In this document: positions 1-8,755 of the stretch, piece by piece | Position numbering within the stretch: position 1 is the first letter of the stretch | Layout of the letters: each line of letters opens with the position of its first letter | NCBI GenBank assembly: GCA_040506705.1 | Contig: JBEVWG010000065.1 | Span: forward strand, 1 to 64,000 | Reading direction: 5' to 3' | From: Thiodiazotropha sp040506705 | Lineage (GTDB): Bacteria > Pseudomonadota > Gammaproteobacteria > Chromatiales > Chromatiaceae | Length of the DNA: 64,000 nucleotides | The notes under the pieces: model-generated | Told to the model about the DNA's origin: nothing | Database searches by the model: none | What the model saw: only the letters and a program-made list of their open reading frames with translations | Position numbers and translations under genes: made by a program

Positions 1-163
1 GCCCCACCCTACCCGTATTGGCGTAGGGTGGGGCCATGCCCCACCAAAAGCTTGCCGAAAACGCCATAACCACATGCAACCTTGACAGTTTCATGAATAT
101 CTCAGCAAGGTAGCCTGGATGGAGCGAAGCGGAATCCGGGATGGTTGGTGCACCGTTCCCCCC
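1..163. repeat. Composite palindromic repeat, copy 1
   Basis: This is the first of two direct copies, the second starting at 333. It begins with an inverted repeat built on GTAGGGTGGGGC / GCCCCACCCTAC (about 1-45). A unique-looking spacer follows, and then a second element starting GTAGCCTGGATGG near 109. Here the second element is complete: its mirror arm, ending in CAGGCTAC, extends to about 192. No credible gene lies in 1-549. Short open frames in this stretch are by-products of the GC-rich palindromes. Confidence 0.85.
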
Positions 164-332
164 GGATTCCGTTGCACTTCATTCAGGCTACGGACTAGGC
201 AGTGGCCTGCCAGCTCTCAGCAAGTAGTGGCTGAAGGGCATCAGCCGCACCCTGAGGAGTAACATTACCAACCCCTGCAGGCGTGTCGAAACTTGCCATC
301 GCCCTCACTAGTTGACTACTCGGTGGGGCATG

Positions 333-500
333 GCCCCACCCTACCTCTCCGTATTGGCGTAGGGTGGGGCCATGCCCCACCAAAAGCTTGCCGAAAACGC
401 CAACAACCACATACAACCTTCACAATTTCATAAATATCTCAGCAAGGTAGCCTGGATGGAGCAAAGCGGAATCCGGGATGGTTGGTGCGTCGTTCCCCCC
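333..500. repeat. Composite palindromic repeat, copy 2
   Basis: This is a direct repeat of 1-163 with scattered substitutions and a 4-5 base length difference near the start. It contains the same GGTGGGGC-type palindrome, spacer and GTAGCCTGGATGG half-element. The right arm of the second palindrome is absent: after the run of C at about 495-500 the sequence departs from copy 1. Copy 2 is therefore truncated relative to copy 1. Confidence 0.85.
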
Positions 501-549
501 TACGGTCTATTCGTCGTATAGCCTCCCCACCCCCATTCGATTTTTGGAT

Positions 550-1413
550 TCACTCTATACAGGCGGGCAATCCTTGTTCCAGTTCCGGGTAGCGCAGACT
601 GATCCCCAACTCCTCGATCATCTTGCGGTTGCTGAGTCTGCGTGACTCAGCGAGATAGGAGAGCATGCCTGGTGAGAGTTGGCTTTTGGCCTCATCAAGG
701 GTGATGACCGGTGGTCGAGGCAGCTGTAGAAAGTCTGCAACCCGATTGAAATAGCGGGTCATACTCTCCGGTTGACCGTCACAGACATTGTAAATCGCAC
801 CATCAATACCTTTTTGCATCGCTGTGTGGGCTATCTCAACCAGATCCAGTGAGTGAATATGGTTGGTAATCGGTGCATCATTTTCTGCAACCATCGGCAA
901 ACCCTTACGCAATCGCTCCAGTGGCAATTTTCCTGGCCCATAGATACCGGCAACCCTGAGGATGACCAGCGGTCTGCCACTCTGCTCACTCCATGACTGC
1001 CATCGTCTCTCTGCATCCAGGCGTCGCTTTGCCCGGTCTGCGGTTGGCGATGTTTCCCTGGTCTCATCCACCCAGGCACCCTGACAGTCACCATATACTC
1101 CGCTGGTACTGAGATAGACCACTTTTCCCGGTTGCGCGCCGTCTTGGAAAGCATCAATCAAACCGGCAACCCGCAAATCCTCGACACCGCTCGATGGGGG
1201 GGGCGCGAAGTAGAAGAGCTGCTCGTCTTCATCGGAAAAGGGCTCTTTTATCGCCCCATCGAGGTCGACCTGGGAAGCGGCAATCTCCACTCCTTCAAGA
1301 CGCTCAACACTGCCAGATGAGCGCACCCAACCGGTTACATCTACGCCCATCTCTCTATACATCACTGCCAGGCGGGTGCCTATATCACCACACCCAATAA
1401 TCGTCACACCCAT
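550..1413 (-). CDS. NAD(P)-binding SDR/epimerase-like protein (YeeZ-type)
   Basis: This 287-residue protein has an extended short-chain-dehydrogenase-like fold. The N-terminal nucleotide-binding motif GCGDIG lies at residues 7-12, and STSGVYG near residue 100 matches the active-site strand of the family. It resembles the YeeZ/YbjS-type NAD-dependent epimerase group, whose substrates are unknown. The reading frame is open further upstream, but the ATG at 1413 puts the Rossmann motif at the very N-terminus, as in relatives, so I use it. The gene is divergent from the flavin reductase at 1543, with about 130 bases between them. The catalytic Tyr-x3-Lys of classical SDRs is not clearly present, so enzymatic activity is uncertain. 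The broad family is secure; the substrate is unknown. Confidence 0.82.
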   Translation of the reverse strand: MGVTIIGCGDIGTRLAVMYREMGVDVTGWVRSSGSVERLEGVEIAASQVDLDGAIKEPFSDEDEQLFYFAPPPSSGVEDLRVAGLIDAFQDGAQPGKVVYLSTSGVYGDCQGAWVDETRETSPTADRAKRRLDAERRWQSWSEQSGRPLVILRVAGIYGPGKLPLERLRKGLPMVAENDAPITNHIHSLDLVEIAHTAMQKGIDGAIYNVCDGQPESMTRYFNRVADFLQLPRPPVITLDEAKSQLSPGMLSYLAESRRLSNRKMIEELGISLRYPELEQGLPACIE

Positions 1414-1542
1414 AACCCAAAGGACTCCCGGTTTAATTCCTGAGCAAAATAGGAGAGAATTCCCGCCTAAATAATTTGGAGATGAGTTGAGATAACAATC
1501 CAACAACTCCAGTTTCAGCCATTTTAAACAACAGAGTAGCTC

Positions 1543-2565
1543 ATGACCCATAAAGTGCAGGTTGAACCCAGCGGCCACCAGTTTACCGTAGAGGATGATG
1601 AGACCATTCTCGACGCGGCTATCAGACAGGGTATTAACCTCCCCTACGGCTGCCGAAACGGTTTTTGCGGTGACTGCCGGGCAACCCTCTCAAATGGCCA
1701 GATCAACTACCCTAATGGGCAGCCGCCAGTCATGAGCGATAATGAAACCGACATCTGTTACACCTGTCAGGCTCATGCTCAATCGGATATCGCTATAGGC
1801 GTCTCTGAGATTATTCAATCACAGGATATACAGACCCGAATCATGCCCTGCAAGATCGACCGTATCGATCGCCTGAACGATGATGTCATTCTCCTCAAAT
1901 TAAAACTACCTGAAGGAGAGCGGTTACAGTTTCTGGCAGGACAATATCTCAACTTTATCCTCAATGATGGCAGTAAACGTGCTTTCTCTATAGCCAATGC
2001 CCCCCATGATGATGATTTCATTGAACTGCATATCCGGCATGTATCCGGGGGTGCTTTTACCGACCATCTGTTCAATGGCATGAAGGAGAAGACCATCCTG
2101 CGCATTGAAGCTCCCTTGGGCAGTTACTATTTAAGGGAGGAGTCGGATAGACCCATTATTCTGATGGGCGGCGGCACGGGATTCGCACCCTTAAAGGGCA
2201 TCATTGAACACGCTTTCCAGATTGGAGTCAGTCGCCCGATGCATCTCTATTGGGGGGTTCGCGCCCGCTCTGACCTCTATTTACCGGATCTGCCTGAGCA
2301 GTGGGCAGCACAATACCCAAATTTCAGCTATACACCGGTGCTCTCCGAGCCTGATCCCGACTGGCAGGGGGAGACTGGCTGGGTACATGATGCGGTTGTA
2401 GCAAACTATCCCGATTTAAGTGCACACGAGGTCTACATGAGTGGGCCACCGCCGATGATCCAGGCGGGAAAGGAGGCCTTTCTTACGCACGGCTTATCTG
2501 ACGAAAAACTCTACTCTGACTCGTTTGAATATGGTGCCGCTGCAGTCGCACAAAAAAGCGGCTAG
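1543..2565 (+). CDS. 2Fe-2S / FAD / NAD(P)H oxidoreductase (phenol hydroxylase P5 / CDP-glucoseen reductase type)
   Basis: This 340-residue electron-transfer protein has three modules. The N-terminal plant-type ferredoxin domain has cysteines at 37, 42, 45 and probably 75. The FAD-binding domain carries RAFS at 146-149, and the NAD(P)H domain has GGGTG around 209-213 and GPPPM near the C-terminus. It is expected to pass electrons from NAD(P)H through FAD and the iron-sulfur cluster to a partner protein in the cytoplasm. Relatives are commonly named CDP-6-deoxy-delta-3,4-glucoseen reductase. DmpP, the reductase of phenol hydroxylase, has the same layout and length. That matters because the phenol hydroxylase operon at 44180-47890 has no reductase of its own. 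The gene stands alone, divergent from the SDR-like gene. Family high confidence, physiological partner unknown. Confidence 0.88.
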   Translation: MTHKVQVEPSGHQFTVEDDETILDAAIRQGINLPYGCRNGFCGDCRATLSNGQINYPNGQPPVMSDNETDICYTCQAHAQSDIAIGVSEIIQSQDIQTRIMPCKIDRIDRLNDDVILLKLKLPEGERLQFLAGQYLNFILNDGSKRAFSIANAPHDDDFIELHIRHVSGGAFTDHLFNGMKEKTILRIEAPLGSYYLREESDRPIILMGGGTGFAPLKGIIEHAFQIGVSRPMHLYWGVRARSDLYLPDLPEQWAAQYPNFSYTPVLSEPDPDWQGETGWVHDAVVANYPDLSAHEVYMSGPPPMIQAGKEAFLTHGLSDEKLYSDSFEYGAAAVAQKSG

Positions 2566-2670
2566 ATAGAAGTGAGTCTGGGTATTATTATCCCGGCGAC
2601 TAAGTATGTTGAGTTTAGTGGTTAAAAAACTTACAACTCATCTGTAGCATAAATAGGTGGGAGAGAAACG

Positions 2671-2827
2671 CCCCTCTCCCCTTGTGGGAGAGGGGGTGAA
2701 TAAACACCCTATTTTCCCCAACAATCAGCAAGACAAATATGAACGATCAATGCGATTTTATCTTTCAACCAGTGAAACGCTTGGCGTACACCCTCTCCCC
2801 AACCCCTCTCCCGTAAAGGGAGAGGGG
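2671..2827. repeat. Pair of CCCCTCTCCC hairpins
   Basis: Two copies of the same perfect 10-base stem, CCCCTCTCCC / GGGAGAGGGG, lie at 2671-2695 (loop CTTGT) and 2803-2827 (loop GTAAA). They sit in the 308-base gap between the convergent reductase and diguanylate cyclase genes. Such hairpins are a common dispersed repeat type and could act as a bidirectional terminator or mRNA-stabilising structure. No gene is credible in this gap. Confidence 0.8.
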
Positions 2828-2873
2828 CTTTCAGAGTTGTTCTGAATGATTGAGAGGATACGGTCTCGGCAAA

Positions 2874-4535
2874 TCAAACAGCATTGTCTGTAGTGCCAGC
2901 ATTGACGACCACCTGGTTTCTCCCATTTCGCTTGGCCTGAAACAGGGCCTGATCAGCTCTGACAATAATATCCTGATAGCTATTGTCGTGCTCGTCAAAA
3001 GCGCTGACTCCAATGCTGACAGTAACCGGTATTCGGAGCAGTTCTTTCTCATAGGCTGTATCAGCAACCAGTTTACAGGTACGGGCTGCCAGTTGCTTGG
3101 CGCCTTTGAGATGGGTTTCTGGCAACAGAATGAGAAACTCCTCTCCCCCATATCTAACCAGTATATCCTGCCCCCTGATAACTTCGTTCAGGATCCCCAC
3201 CACATGGCATAAAACCTCATCACCTATAGTGTGACCGTAGCTGTCATTAACCTTTTTAAAGTGATCCAGGTCGAGCATCATTATCGATAACTTCCTTTTG
3301 AAGCGCTCTGCTCGCCGAAACTCTCTGGTTGCTACCTTATCCAACTCTCGCCGGTTAGCCAGACCGGTGAGGGCGTCTGTGGTTGCGAATTGCTGCAGCT
3401 GTCGATAGGCCAGCTTTTTTTGTACTAAGTTCCTTGCAAAAAAGAGGCTAATCACTGCAGTCACCATAAATAGCAACATATAGGAAACCGCTGACACAAT
3501 CAGACGCTTAAAGGTGAGCTCTTCGATCTTCTCTTTGGATATATGGGAGAGGTAGATCCAGTAGCGCCCCCCCAAATTCTCATTCAAAGATGGCTGTAAG
3601 TCGTCAAACTCCAAATTCTCTAGGGTGCCCTGCTTACTCATATCCAGGGGATAGGTCTTTTGAAAAACAAACAGGCCCTTGTCTGAAAAAAACGATCCTT
3701 TATCACTGGAATTTATGGCGGACCACACATCAGGATAATCGGTTGCAAACGTCTTCTCCTGGCCGTACATAAAACCCCATAACTGCTCTTCTGGCGCACC
3801 CAATAACCAATGCCCGTCACTATTCAGCATTACTGCATTACCCATCCTGACTTTAAAGATCTCACTAATACGTAGTAAAAACTCATCGGGGTTGTAGTTG
3901 ATTATGAGTATGCCTTGTTTCACCCCATAGCCATCAAATACAGCTGTAGCAAAACGAATGGTAGGTCTGACAGGTTGCTCGACAACGCCATTTTCAACAT
4001 TCAGGTCGAGAGGAGAGATATAGATCGAACCCTGATTGAGTTTTATCGCCTCTTTGAAGTAGTAACGCTCACTTTTATCCTGAAGTTGAAACCTCGGCAC
4101 AATCTCCTGTTCACCTTCCCGATTGTTGATTCGTACAATCTCCTTTCCGTTGGTATCGAGATATCGGATCTGTAGATATTTGGGCTTTCTACGGGCAAAC
4201 AGGGAGAACTCTCTGGCTGTCTTTATCCAGTTTTTCCTGCTTGCATCATGTAGATAGTTTTTCAGAATTTCGCCTTCCGCAAGTACCATCAGGTCAGATA
4301 GCTTTTGCACGAAAACCATAGATGTCAGATGACTGGCATTGGTTAGTGCAGCCTCTTCACGAATCAGAGCGGTTTGTAGTTCATATTTTTGGGTTTGGTT
4401 GGAAAACGCATAAAATATACCCGCCAGCAACAATGAGACAGGTAAAAACAGCCAAAGAAAGCTTACAAACAGCTCTCTTTTCTGAGAAAAGCTTTTTTTA
4501 ACATCAAGGCTTACCCCTGAAGAGTGATCGCTCAT
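2874..4535 (-). CDS. Membrane-anchored diguanylate cyclase (GGDEF)
   Basis: This 553-residue sensor enzyme is predicted to make c-di-GMP from two GTP. A transmembrane segment near residues 22-45 and a second near 352-376 enclose a periplasmic sensor domain of about 300 residues with Cache-like features. The C-terminal GGDEF domain has the active-site motif GGEEF at 463-467. An RxxD inhibitory site (RGQD, 454-457) sits five residues upstream, so product inhibition is likely. No EAL domain is present. I use the ATG at 4535, one base after the stop of the cytochrome gene at 4537; a longer frame would overlap that gene. The tight spacing implies co-transcription with the diheme cytochrome. The signal sensed is unknown. 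Confidence 0.9.
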   Translation of the reverse strand: MSDHSSGVSLDVKKSFSQKRELFVSFLWLFLPVSLLLAGIFYAFSNQTQKYELQTALIREEAALTNASHLTSMVFVQKLSDLMVLAEGEILKNYLHDASRKNWIKTAREFSLFARRKPKYLQIRYLDTNGKEIVRINNREGEQEIVPRFQLQDKSERYYFKEAIKLNQGSIYISPLDLNVENGVVEQPVRPTIRFATAVFDGYGVKQGILIINYNPDEFLLRISEIFKVRMGNAVMLNSDGHWLLGAPEEQLWGFMYGQEKTFATDYPDVWSAINSSDKGSFFSDKGLFVFQKTYPLDMSKQGTLENLEFDDLQPSLNENLGGRYWIYLSHISKEKIEELTFKRLIVSAVSYMLLFMVTAVISLFFARNLVQKKLAYRQLQQFATTDALTGLANRRELDKVATREFRRAERFKRKLSIMMLDLDHFKKVNDSYGHTIGDEVLCHVVGILNEVIRGQDILVRYGGEEFLILLPETHLKGAKQLAARTCKLVADTAYEKELLRIPVTVSIGVSAFDEHDNSYQDIIVRADQALFQAKRNGRNQVVVNAGTTDNAV

Positions 4536-4536
4536 C

Positions 4537-5271
4537 TTATTCGCCAAATGCTTTAGCACGATTGCGATCTTTCCAGGTAAAGGGGGAACGCCTCTCCTCA
4601 CTGGGTAACAGTCGGGAAATGTAATCCGACAGGGCCTTCAGCTCCCGGGGCGTATAATCGCGGATAACCCCCATCATCTCTTTATTGGCATTGCGGCGCT
4701 TACCATTCTGAATCCAGGTCAGCTGACGCAACAGATAGAGATAGTGCTGCCCCTGAATCAGTGGGTAAGCTTTTGTCTGCTCACCTTCTCCCTTTGCGCC
4801 ATGACAATCTGAACATTGCTCCTTGTAGAGCTGTTCACCATAGGCCAGATCTTCCCCTGAGCCTTTACCCGTGGCAGTGGTCATTTTAAGATTTTCAATA
4901 TAGAGCGCCACATCGGCGATGGACTGAACGCCGCCAATCTCTTCTGGAATAGCGAAGGGGTACATGGATGGATTGTCACGGTTTTTGGCCCGGATATCGG
5001 CCAACTGCTTGATCACGACGCTACGGTGCTGGCCCGCTATCTGTGGATAGGCACCATTTGGGGTACCCCATCCTTCAGGCATATGACAGACTGCGCACTC
5101 TTCGTAGATCAGTCGCCCTTGTTCAAGATTCCCTTCAAGCAAAAGTGCAGCAGCACCCTCATCATTTTTATCTGATGAATTCCAGCCAGCGTATGAAGTA
5201 AAACTGTGGAGAACTGCCAAACAGAGAGACAATAACCGCTGCAGTGGAATTGAACCAGTCACTATAGACAA
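4537..5271 (-). CDS. Periplasmic diheme cytochrome c (c4/c553-like)
   Basis: This 244-residue exported electron carrier has a hydrophobic signal peptide ending near residue 28. Two class I cytochrome domains follow, with heme-binding CAVCH at 59-63 and CSDCH at 153-157. The two-domain layout, with similar spacing after each heme motif, resembles cytochrome c4 and related c553 proteins that shuttle electrons between the bc1 complex and terminal oxidases. The start is not an ATG: TTG at 5271 gives the best signal peptide, and an in-frame GTG at 5262 is an alternative. The gene lies between hemY (155 bases upstream) and the diguanylate cyclase (1 base downstream). That fits a heme-synthesis and heme-protein neighbourhood. 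Confidence 0.88.
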   Translation of the reverse strand: MSIVTGSIPLQRLLSLCLAVLHSFTSYAGWNSSDKNDEGAAALLLEGNLEQGRLIYEECAVCHMPEGWGTPNGAYPQIAGQHRSVVIKQLADIRAKNRDNPSMYPFAIPEEIGGVQSIADVALYIENLKMTTATGKGSGEDLAYGEQLYKEQCSDCHGAKGEGEQTKAYPLIQGQHYLYLLRQLTWIQNGKRRNANKEMMGVIRDYTPRELKALSDYISRLLPSEERRSPFTWKDRNRAKAFGE

Positions 5272-5426
5272 TGCCCTCGGGGAATTTGCTCGTTAAAGAG
5301 ACTCGCAATTCCACTTTGCTGACAGTCGGTACAACCAGTTATTAACCTTGCTGGGTGTTGCGGAGCCAATCATACATGCTCCCAGTATACCCCTACAATT
5401 AATCGCTGTATTATTTTACAGTTATT

Positions 5427-6695
5427 TTAAACACTCTCTATTAGCGAGGTCTGCCTGGCAGACTCAGGACTATTGCTCAATGCTGGCCTGGTGCCGATCG
5501 GAGGCAGAGCACGCTGTGGCTCCTCATGATCTAAGCAAAGGCCTTCACGGAAACACTGCATAGCCTTATCTGTTTCACCAAGGCGTTCGAGCAACAGCCC
5601 CAACTGCTGATAGGACTCTGCTGTCGGTGCAATGCCGATACTGGCTTCCAGATAGCTGCGGCCTTTTCCCCATAACTTGTTGAGCAGTGACAACCTGGCC
5701 AGGGTAAGCAGCAATACAGGATCCTCAGGATGCTGTTTCAACCAAATCTCTGCTGTTGCCAGCTGGTGAGCGGGATCAGCAAGAACAATCTGACCATATA
5801 GAGCAACCAGTTCACTACTCCACTCACGTTGAAGGGAAGCGGCTATCAACGGCTCCACCCTGGAACCAGCCCCCAGGGCCATCATATATCTGGAGTAATC
5901 GAGTAGGATTCTCTGTTGCTGACGCACTGTCTTGGGTACAAGCTGCCAGTAGTTGACCAGACTCTCCAACTGCATCGATTCCTGTTTCAAACGCTCGCTG
6001 TGAACTCTCGTTTCCAGCGCATGAAACTCCTGCTCACTGATGACTTTTCTGCGCTTCAACTCAGGTAGCATCTCCTCAAGTTTTTGCCACTCACCAAGAT
6101 TCTCGTAGAGCTTTTTCAGCAACGTCATAACGTAGCTGTGTTTCGGCGATAAGGTGCGTACATGCATCAGTGTCGCCAATGCCTGCTCATACTGCTGGTG
6201 AGCCAGTTGCAATTCAGCCTGGGTAAGGCCCACGGCGACATCCGCAGATGGCATGCTCTCATGGGCCAGGTGCAGATAGTCATCCCGACGTTCATGCTCA
6301 CCCTGCAGCTGAGCTGCCCGGGCAGCCGCGAGGTAGTTCAGAAGTGGCGTCTCTGACTGGGTGGCAAATCGGGTCAGGTGGCGCTCTGCAACCTTCCAGC
6401 GCCCCTCAGCCAACTCAACCAGGCCGCGGGTCAGAGCCTGTTGAGCGCGAACAACCCGTCTTTTCTGGCGCCAACCTGCAATCCGATCCGGCATACTCCA
6501 GACATGGATCAGGCTTCTTATTGTCACATACAACAACAGAAACAGGGCCAATACCGCTAAGGCAAATAGCGCCAGGCTACCCTCTATAGTCCACTCTCCA
6601 TAGCCAATCAGCACATAACCATTGTCCTGTTTGACCCACAGAGAAAGAACTACCGCGCCAAGCAGGGCAATAAAGGAGGCTATCAGGGTTCTCAC
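5427..6695 (-). CDS. hemY: HemY-family TPR membrane protein
   Basis: This 422-residue inner-membrane protein has two transmembrane segments (about 1-20 and 40-62) followed by a long helical tetratricopeptide-like region. This is the proteobacterial HemY architecture, not the FAD-dependent protoporphyrinogen oxidase also called HemY in Bacillus. Its role in heme synthesis is inferred from conserved linkage to hemC, hemD and hemX, and the biochemical activity is not settled. Translation starts at GTG 6695, which overlaps the hemX stop by four bases. A GGAGG ribosome-binding site lies within the end of hemX, so the two genes are translationally coupled. Confidence 0.92.
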   Translation of the reverse strand: MRTLIASFIALLGAVVLSLWVKQDNGYVLIGYGEWTIEGSLALFALAVLALFLLLYVTIRSLIHVWSMPDRIAGWRQKRRVVRAQQALTRGLVELAEGRWKVAERHLTRFATQSETPLLNYLAAARAAQLQGEHERRDDYLHLAHESMPSADVAVGLTQAELQLAHQQYEQALATLMHVRTLSPKHSYVMTLLKKLYENLGEWQKLEEMLPELKRRKVISEQEFHALETRVHSERLKQESMQLESLVNYWQLVPKTVRQQQRILLDYSRYMMALGAGSRVEPLIAASLQREWSSELVALYGQIVLADPAHQLATAEIWLKQHPEDPVLLLTLARLSLLNKLWGKGRSYLEASIGIAPTAESYQQLGLLLERLGETDKAMQCFREGLCLDHEEPQRALPPIGTRPALSNSPESARQTSLIESV

Positions 6696-7858
6696 TGCCC
6701 GCCCTCCTGGTTCAGCTGTTGTCGTTTCTCTTGTAACAGACGTAGTGAGGCTGTGATATCTGGAAGCTCTGGGGCGATATCCCGAGCTGTAAGCACCTCG
6801 ACCTGACTGCGAAAACCGCTCACTGCCGGGTCATCCAGCAGAAAGTAGTCATCTAACCATTTCATGGCAGCATTCAGATTGTCGGCATAGAGTGTAACTT
6901 CACGCCCCATCAGAGCCGCTTTGGCATTCTCGAGCTTGAGGCGCAGATTTTGTAGCAGAAAGTAACGTTGCTCAGGTGGCAGCATGGCACTTATCGGCCG
7001 GTCATGATGACGAATGACCATCATCGATTTGAACCCCTGCCAAAGGTCATCGATGACCTGCTCCAGGGCGATGCTTTGTGAACCAGCCCCTTCAGTCTGT
7101 TCATCGTCCTGAGTTTTATTCGGAGTCAGGGCAATACCCTCATCCCGCAAGGGCAGCTGGTCAACCTGATCCGCCAATGCGCTCAACTCGGCGCTTATAC
7201 CCGCCTGATCGACAACAGGCACGGCCTTGAGCTGTGTCATCTCCCGTGCCAGCTGCTCTCTGACCCCAGACCATAGCGGATCACCGCTGGCGCTGAGTCG
7301 CTCATCTGCAGATTTCAACGCCTCCAGGGAGGTGGCTGCATCACCCATCAGAGTAAGTCGGTGATTGGCCACACGCAGCAGGTATTCCGCCTCGGCCACG
7401 CGCCACTGCCCCTCCCGACCACCGAGTCGGGTCTGAATCTCTGAGAGGGAGCGATAGAGCTGGGTATCCTGCTGTTTGGACGCCTCTTTGGCCTCTTTAA
7501 CCCGCTCTGCCTGCTGTGCCAGCTCCTCCTTCTGAGCGGCGATCTGCTTCTGCTGCTGATCTATGGCCAGGTAGGAATTCTGCAACCGCTCGGCAAATTT
7601 GCTCTGCTGTTGGTTGGCTGCTGCCAAGTCACTATCCAGCTGCTCCAGTGTCGCCTTCATCTCTACCCAATATCGATAACCGAATATCAGTGCCACAATG
7701 ACAGCAGTCAATGCGAGAGCAGCCATAATCAATGGCAAGCGGGAGACGTTGGACTGACGTGAAACCGTCTCCAGAACCTCAACTTCACCCTCTATTGTCT
7801 GGTCGAAATCTTCGTCCTTACCGGATGATATGTTTTCACCCTGTTGTTGTTCACTCAT
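6692..7858 (-). CDS. hemX: HemX family membrane protein
   Basis: This 388-residue protein has an acidic cytoplasmic N-terminus, one transmembrane helix at about 43-64, a Gln/Lys/Glu-rich coiled coil (about 70-130) and a conserved C-terminal HemX domain. Databases often call it uroporphyrinogen-III C-methyltransferase because of an old fusion annotation. I see no methyltransferase motif, so a structural or regulatory role in tetrapyrrole synthesis is more likely. It follows hemD by 100 bases and overlaps hemY, consistent with a hemCDXY operon. Confidence 0.92.
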   Translation of the reverse strand: MSEQQQGENISSGKDEDFDQTIEGEVEVLETVSRQSNVSRLPLIMAALALTAVIVALIFGYRYWVEMKATLEQLDSDLAAANQQQSKFAERLQNSYLAIDQQQKQIAAQKEELAQQAERVKEAKEASKQQDTQLYRSLSEIQTRLGGREGQWRVAEAEYLLRVANHRLTLMGDAATSLEALKSADERLSASGDPLWSGVREQLAREMTQLKAVPVVDQAGISAELSALADQVDQLPLRDEGIALTPNKTQDDEQTEGAGSQSIALEQVIDDLWQGFKSMMVIRHHDRPISAMLPPEQRYFLLQNLRLKLENAKAALMGREVTLYADNLNAAMKWLDDYFLLDDPAVSGFRSQVEVLTARDIAPELPDITASLRLLQEKRQQLNQEGGQ

Positions 7859-7958
7859 CGGCTTGTTTAATACCTTTTGTTACTCTGCTAGCAGGCGCTC
7901 TATTACCAACTCATGCGGTGAATCATAGATTGCCTGTTACTACTTGACTGCTAAAACC

Positions 7959-8726
7959 TTACTGGAAGTTCCTCTCAGTCCATCCACAGATTGCTCTCAT
8001 AATTGACGCATCATCCGCGCCCTCTGCCCTGACTATTTCATTAAAACCTAACCGTTCTGCTTGCTCTACCATACGCTCACTGATGACCATTAGCGGTGTC
8101 TTGGTAAGCTGCTCCGAACCACCCTCTCCGAACATGGCAACCAGGTTATTCAGAACCTCTTTACTGGTCGCTGTCACCAGCTGTATCTCCTCGGGCCAGC
8201 GAGCCAGCAGCGAATCAACCGGGGTTTCGGGTTTGACGCGCCGATAAACCTCAGCATAACGCACTTTGCCGCCCCTCGCTTCAAGGGTATCTCCAAGCAG
8301 AGCTCTGCCACCCTCTCCTCTTACTATCAAGATTTGCTGATCTTTTAACTGACTCAATTCAGGCAATGATAACAAGCCTTCACTGTCGTAACCTTGACCG
8401 GGTATCAAATCCACTCTTAAACCAGCCTCTCTCAGCAACTGCCCTGTGGTGGCGCCTACAGCACCTATACCCTTGCCCTGCCATTCCGATATCGGCACTA
8501 GTTCCAAAGCATAACGCACCGCATTCGGACTGATAAAGATCACCCAGTCCCACTGTTGCTGTATTAATTTTTGCGCACCAGCTGAATTCTGAACTGGCCA
8601 GATCTCTATTCCAGGCAGCTCAATCGCACGACCGTAGCACTCATGAATCATACTCACCAGCCCCTTGGACTGATGAGCAGCACGGGTTACCAGAATACCG
8701 CACCCCTTCAGATTACATTCACCCAT
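7959..8726 (-). CDS. hemD: Uroporphyrinogen-III synthase
   Basis: This 255-residue enzyme cyclises hydroxymethylbilane to uroporphyrinogen III, inverting ring D, in the cytoplasm. Length and pattern fit the family. An N-terminal segment with LVTRAAHQ is followed by FISPNAVRYAL, ending the first subdomain, and by the second half with TATSKEVLNNL near residue 185. Sequence conservation in HemD is always low, so position also counts: it follows hemC with a 22-base gap and precedes hemX, as in Pseudomonas and related genera. The ATG at 8726 is used. Confidence 0.94.
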   Translation of the reverse strand: MGECNLKGCGILVTRAAHQSKGLVSMIHECYGRAIELPGIEIWPVQNSAGAQKLIQQQWDWVIFISPNAVRYALELVPISEWQGKGIGAVGATTGQLLREAGLRVDLIPGQGYDSEGLLSLPELSQLKDQQILIVRGEGGRALLGDTLEARGGKVRYAEVYRRVKPETPVDSLLARWPEEIQLVTATSKEVLNNLVAMFGEGGSEQLTKTPLMVISERMVEQAERLGFNEIVRAEGADDASIMRAICGWTERNFQ

Positions 8727-8735
8727 ATCGCACTA

Positions 8736-8755
8736 GGGCCTGTTAACACTAATCG
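8736..8755. repeat. 20-base dispersed repeat GGGCCTGTTAACACTAATCG, copy 1
   Basis: The 20-mer is identical to 40076-40095. Its core is also present in inverse orientation at 12536-12553. Here it overlaps the hemC stop codon: the TAG of hemC is part of the reverse complement CGATTAGTGTTAAC. It contains the palindrome GTTAAC. Function unknown. Confidence 0.75.

Noticed and set aside
195..416. Minus-strand open frame in the left-end repeats
   Set aside because: It lies across the palindromic repeats and is a by-product of their GC-rich arms.
2657..2845. Open frame across the CCCCTCTCCC hairpins
   Set aside because: It consists mainly of the two repeated hairpins; no protein-like features.
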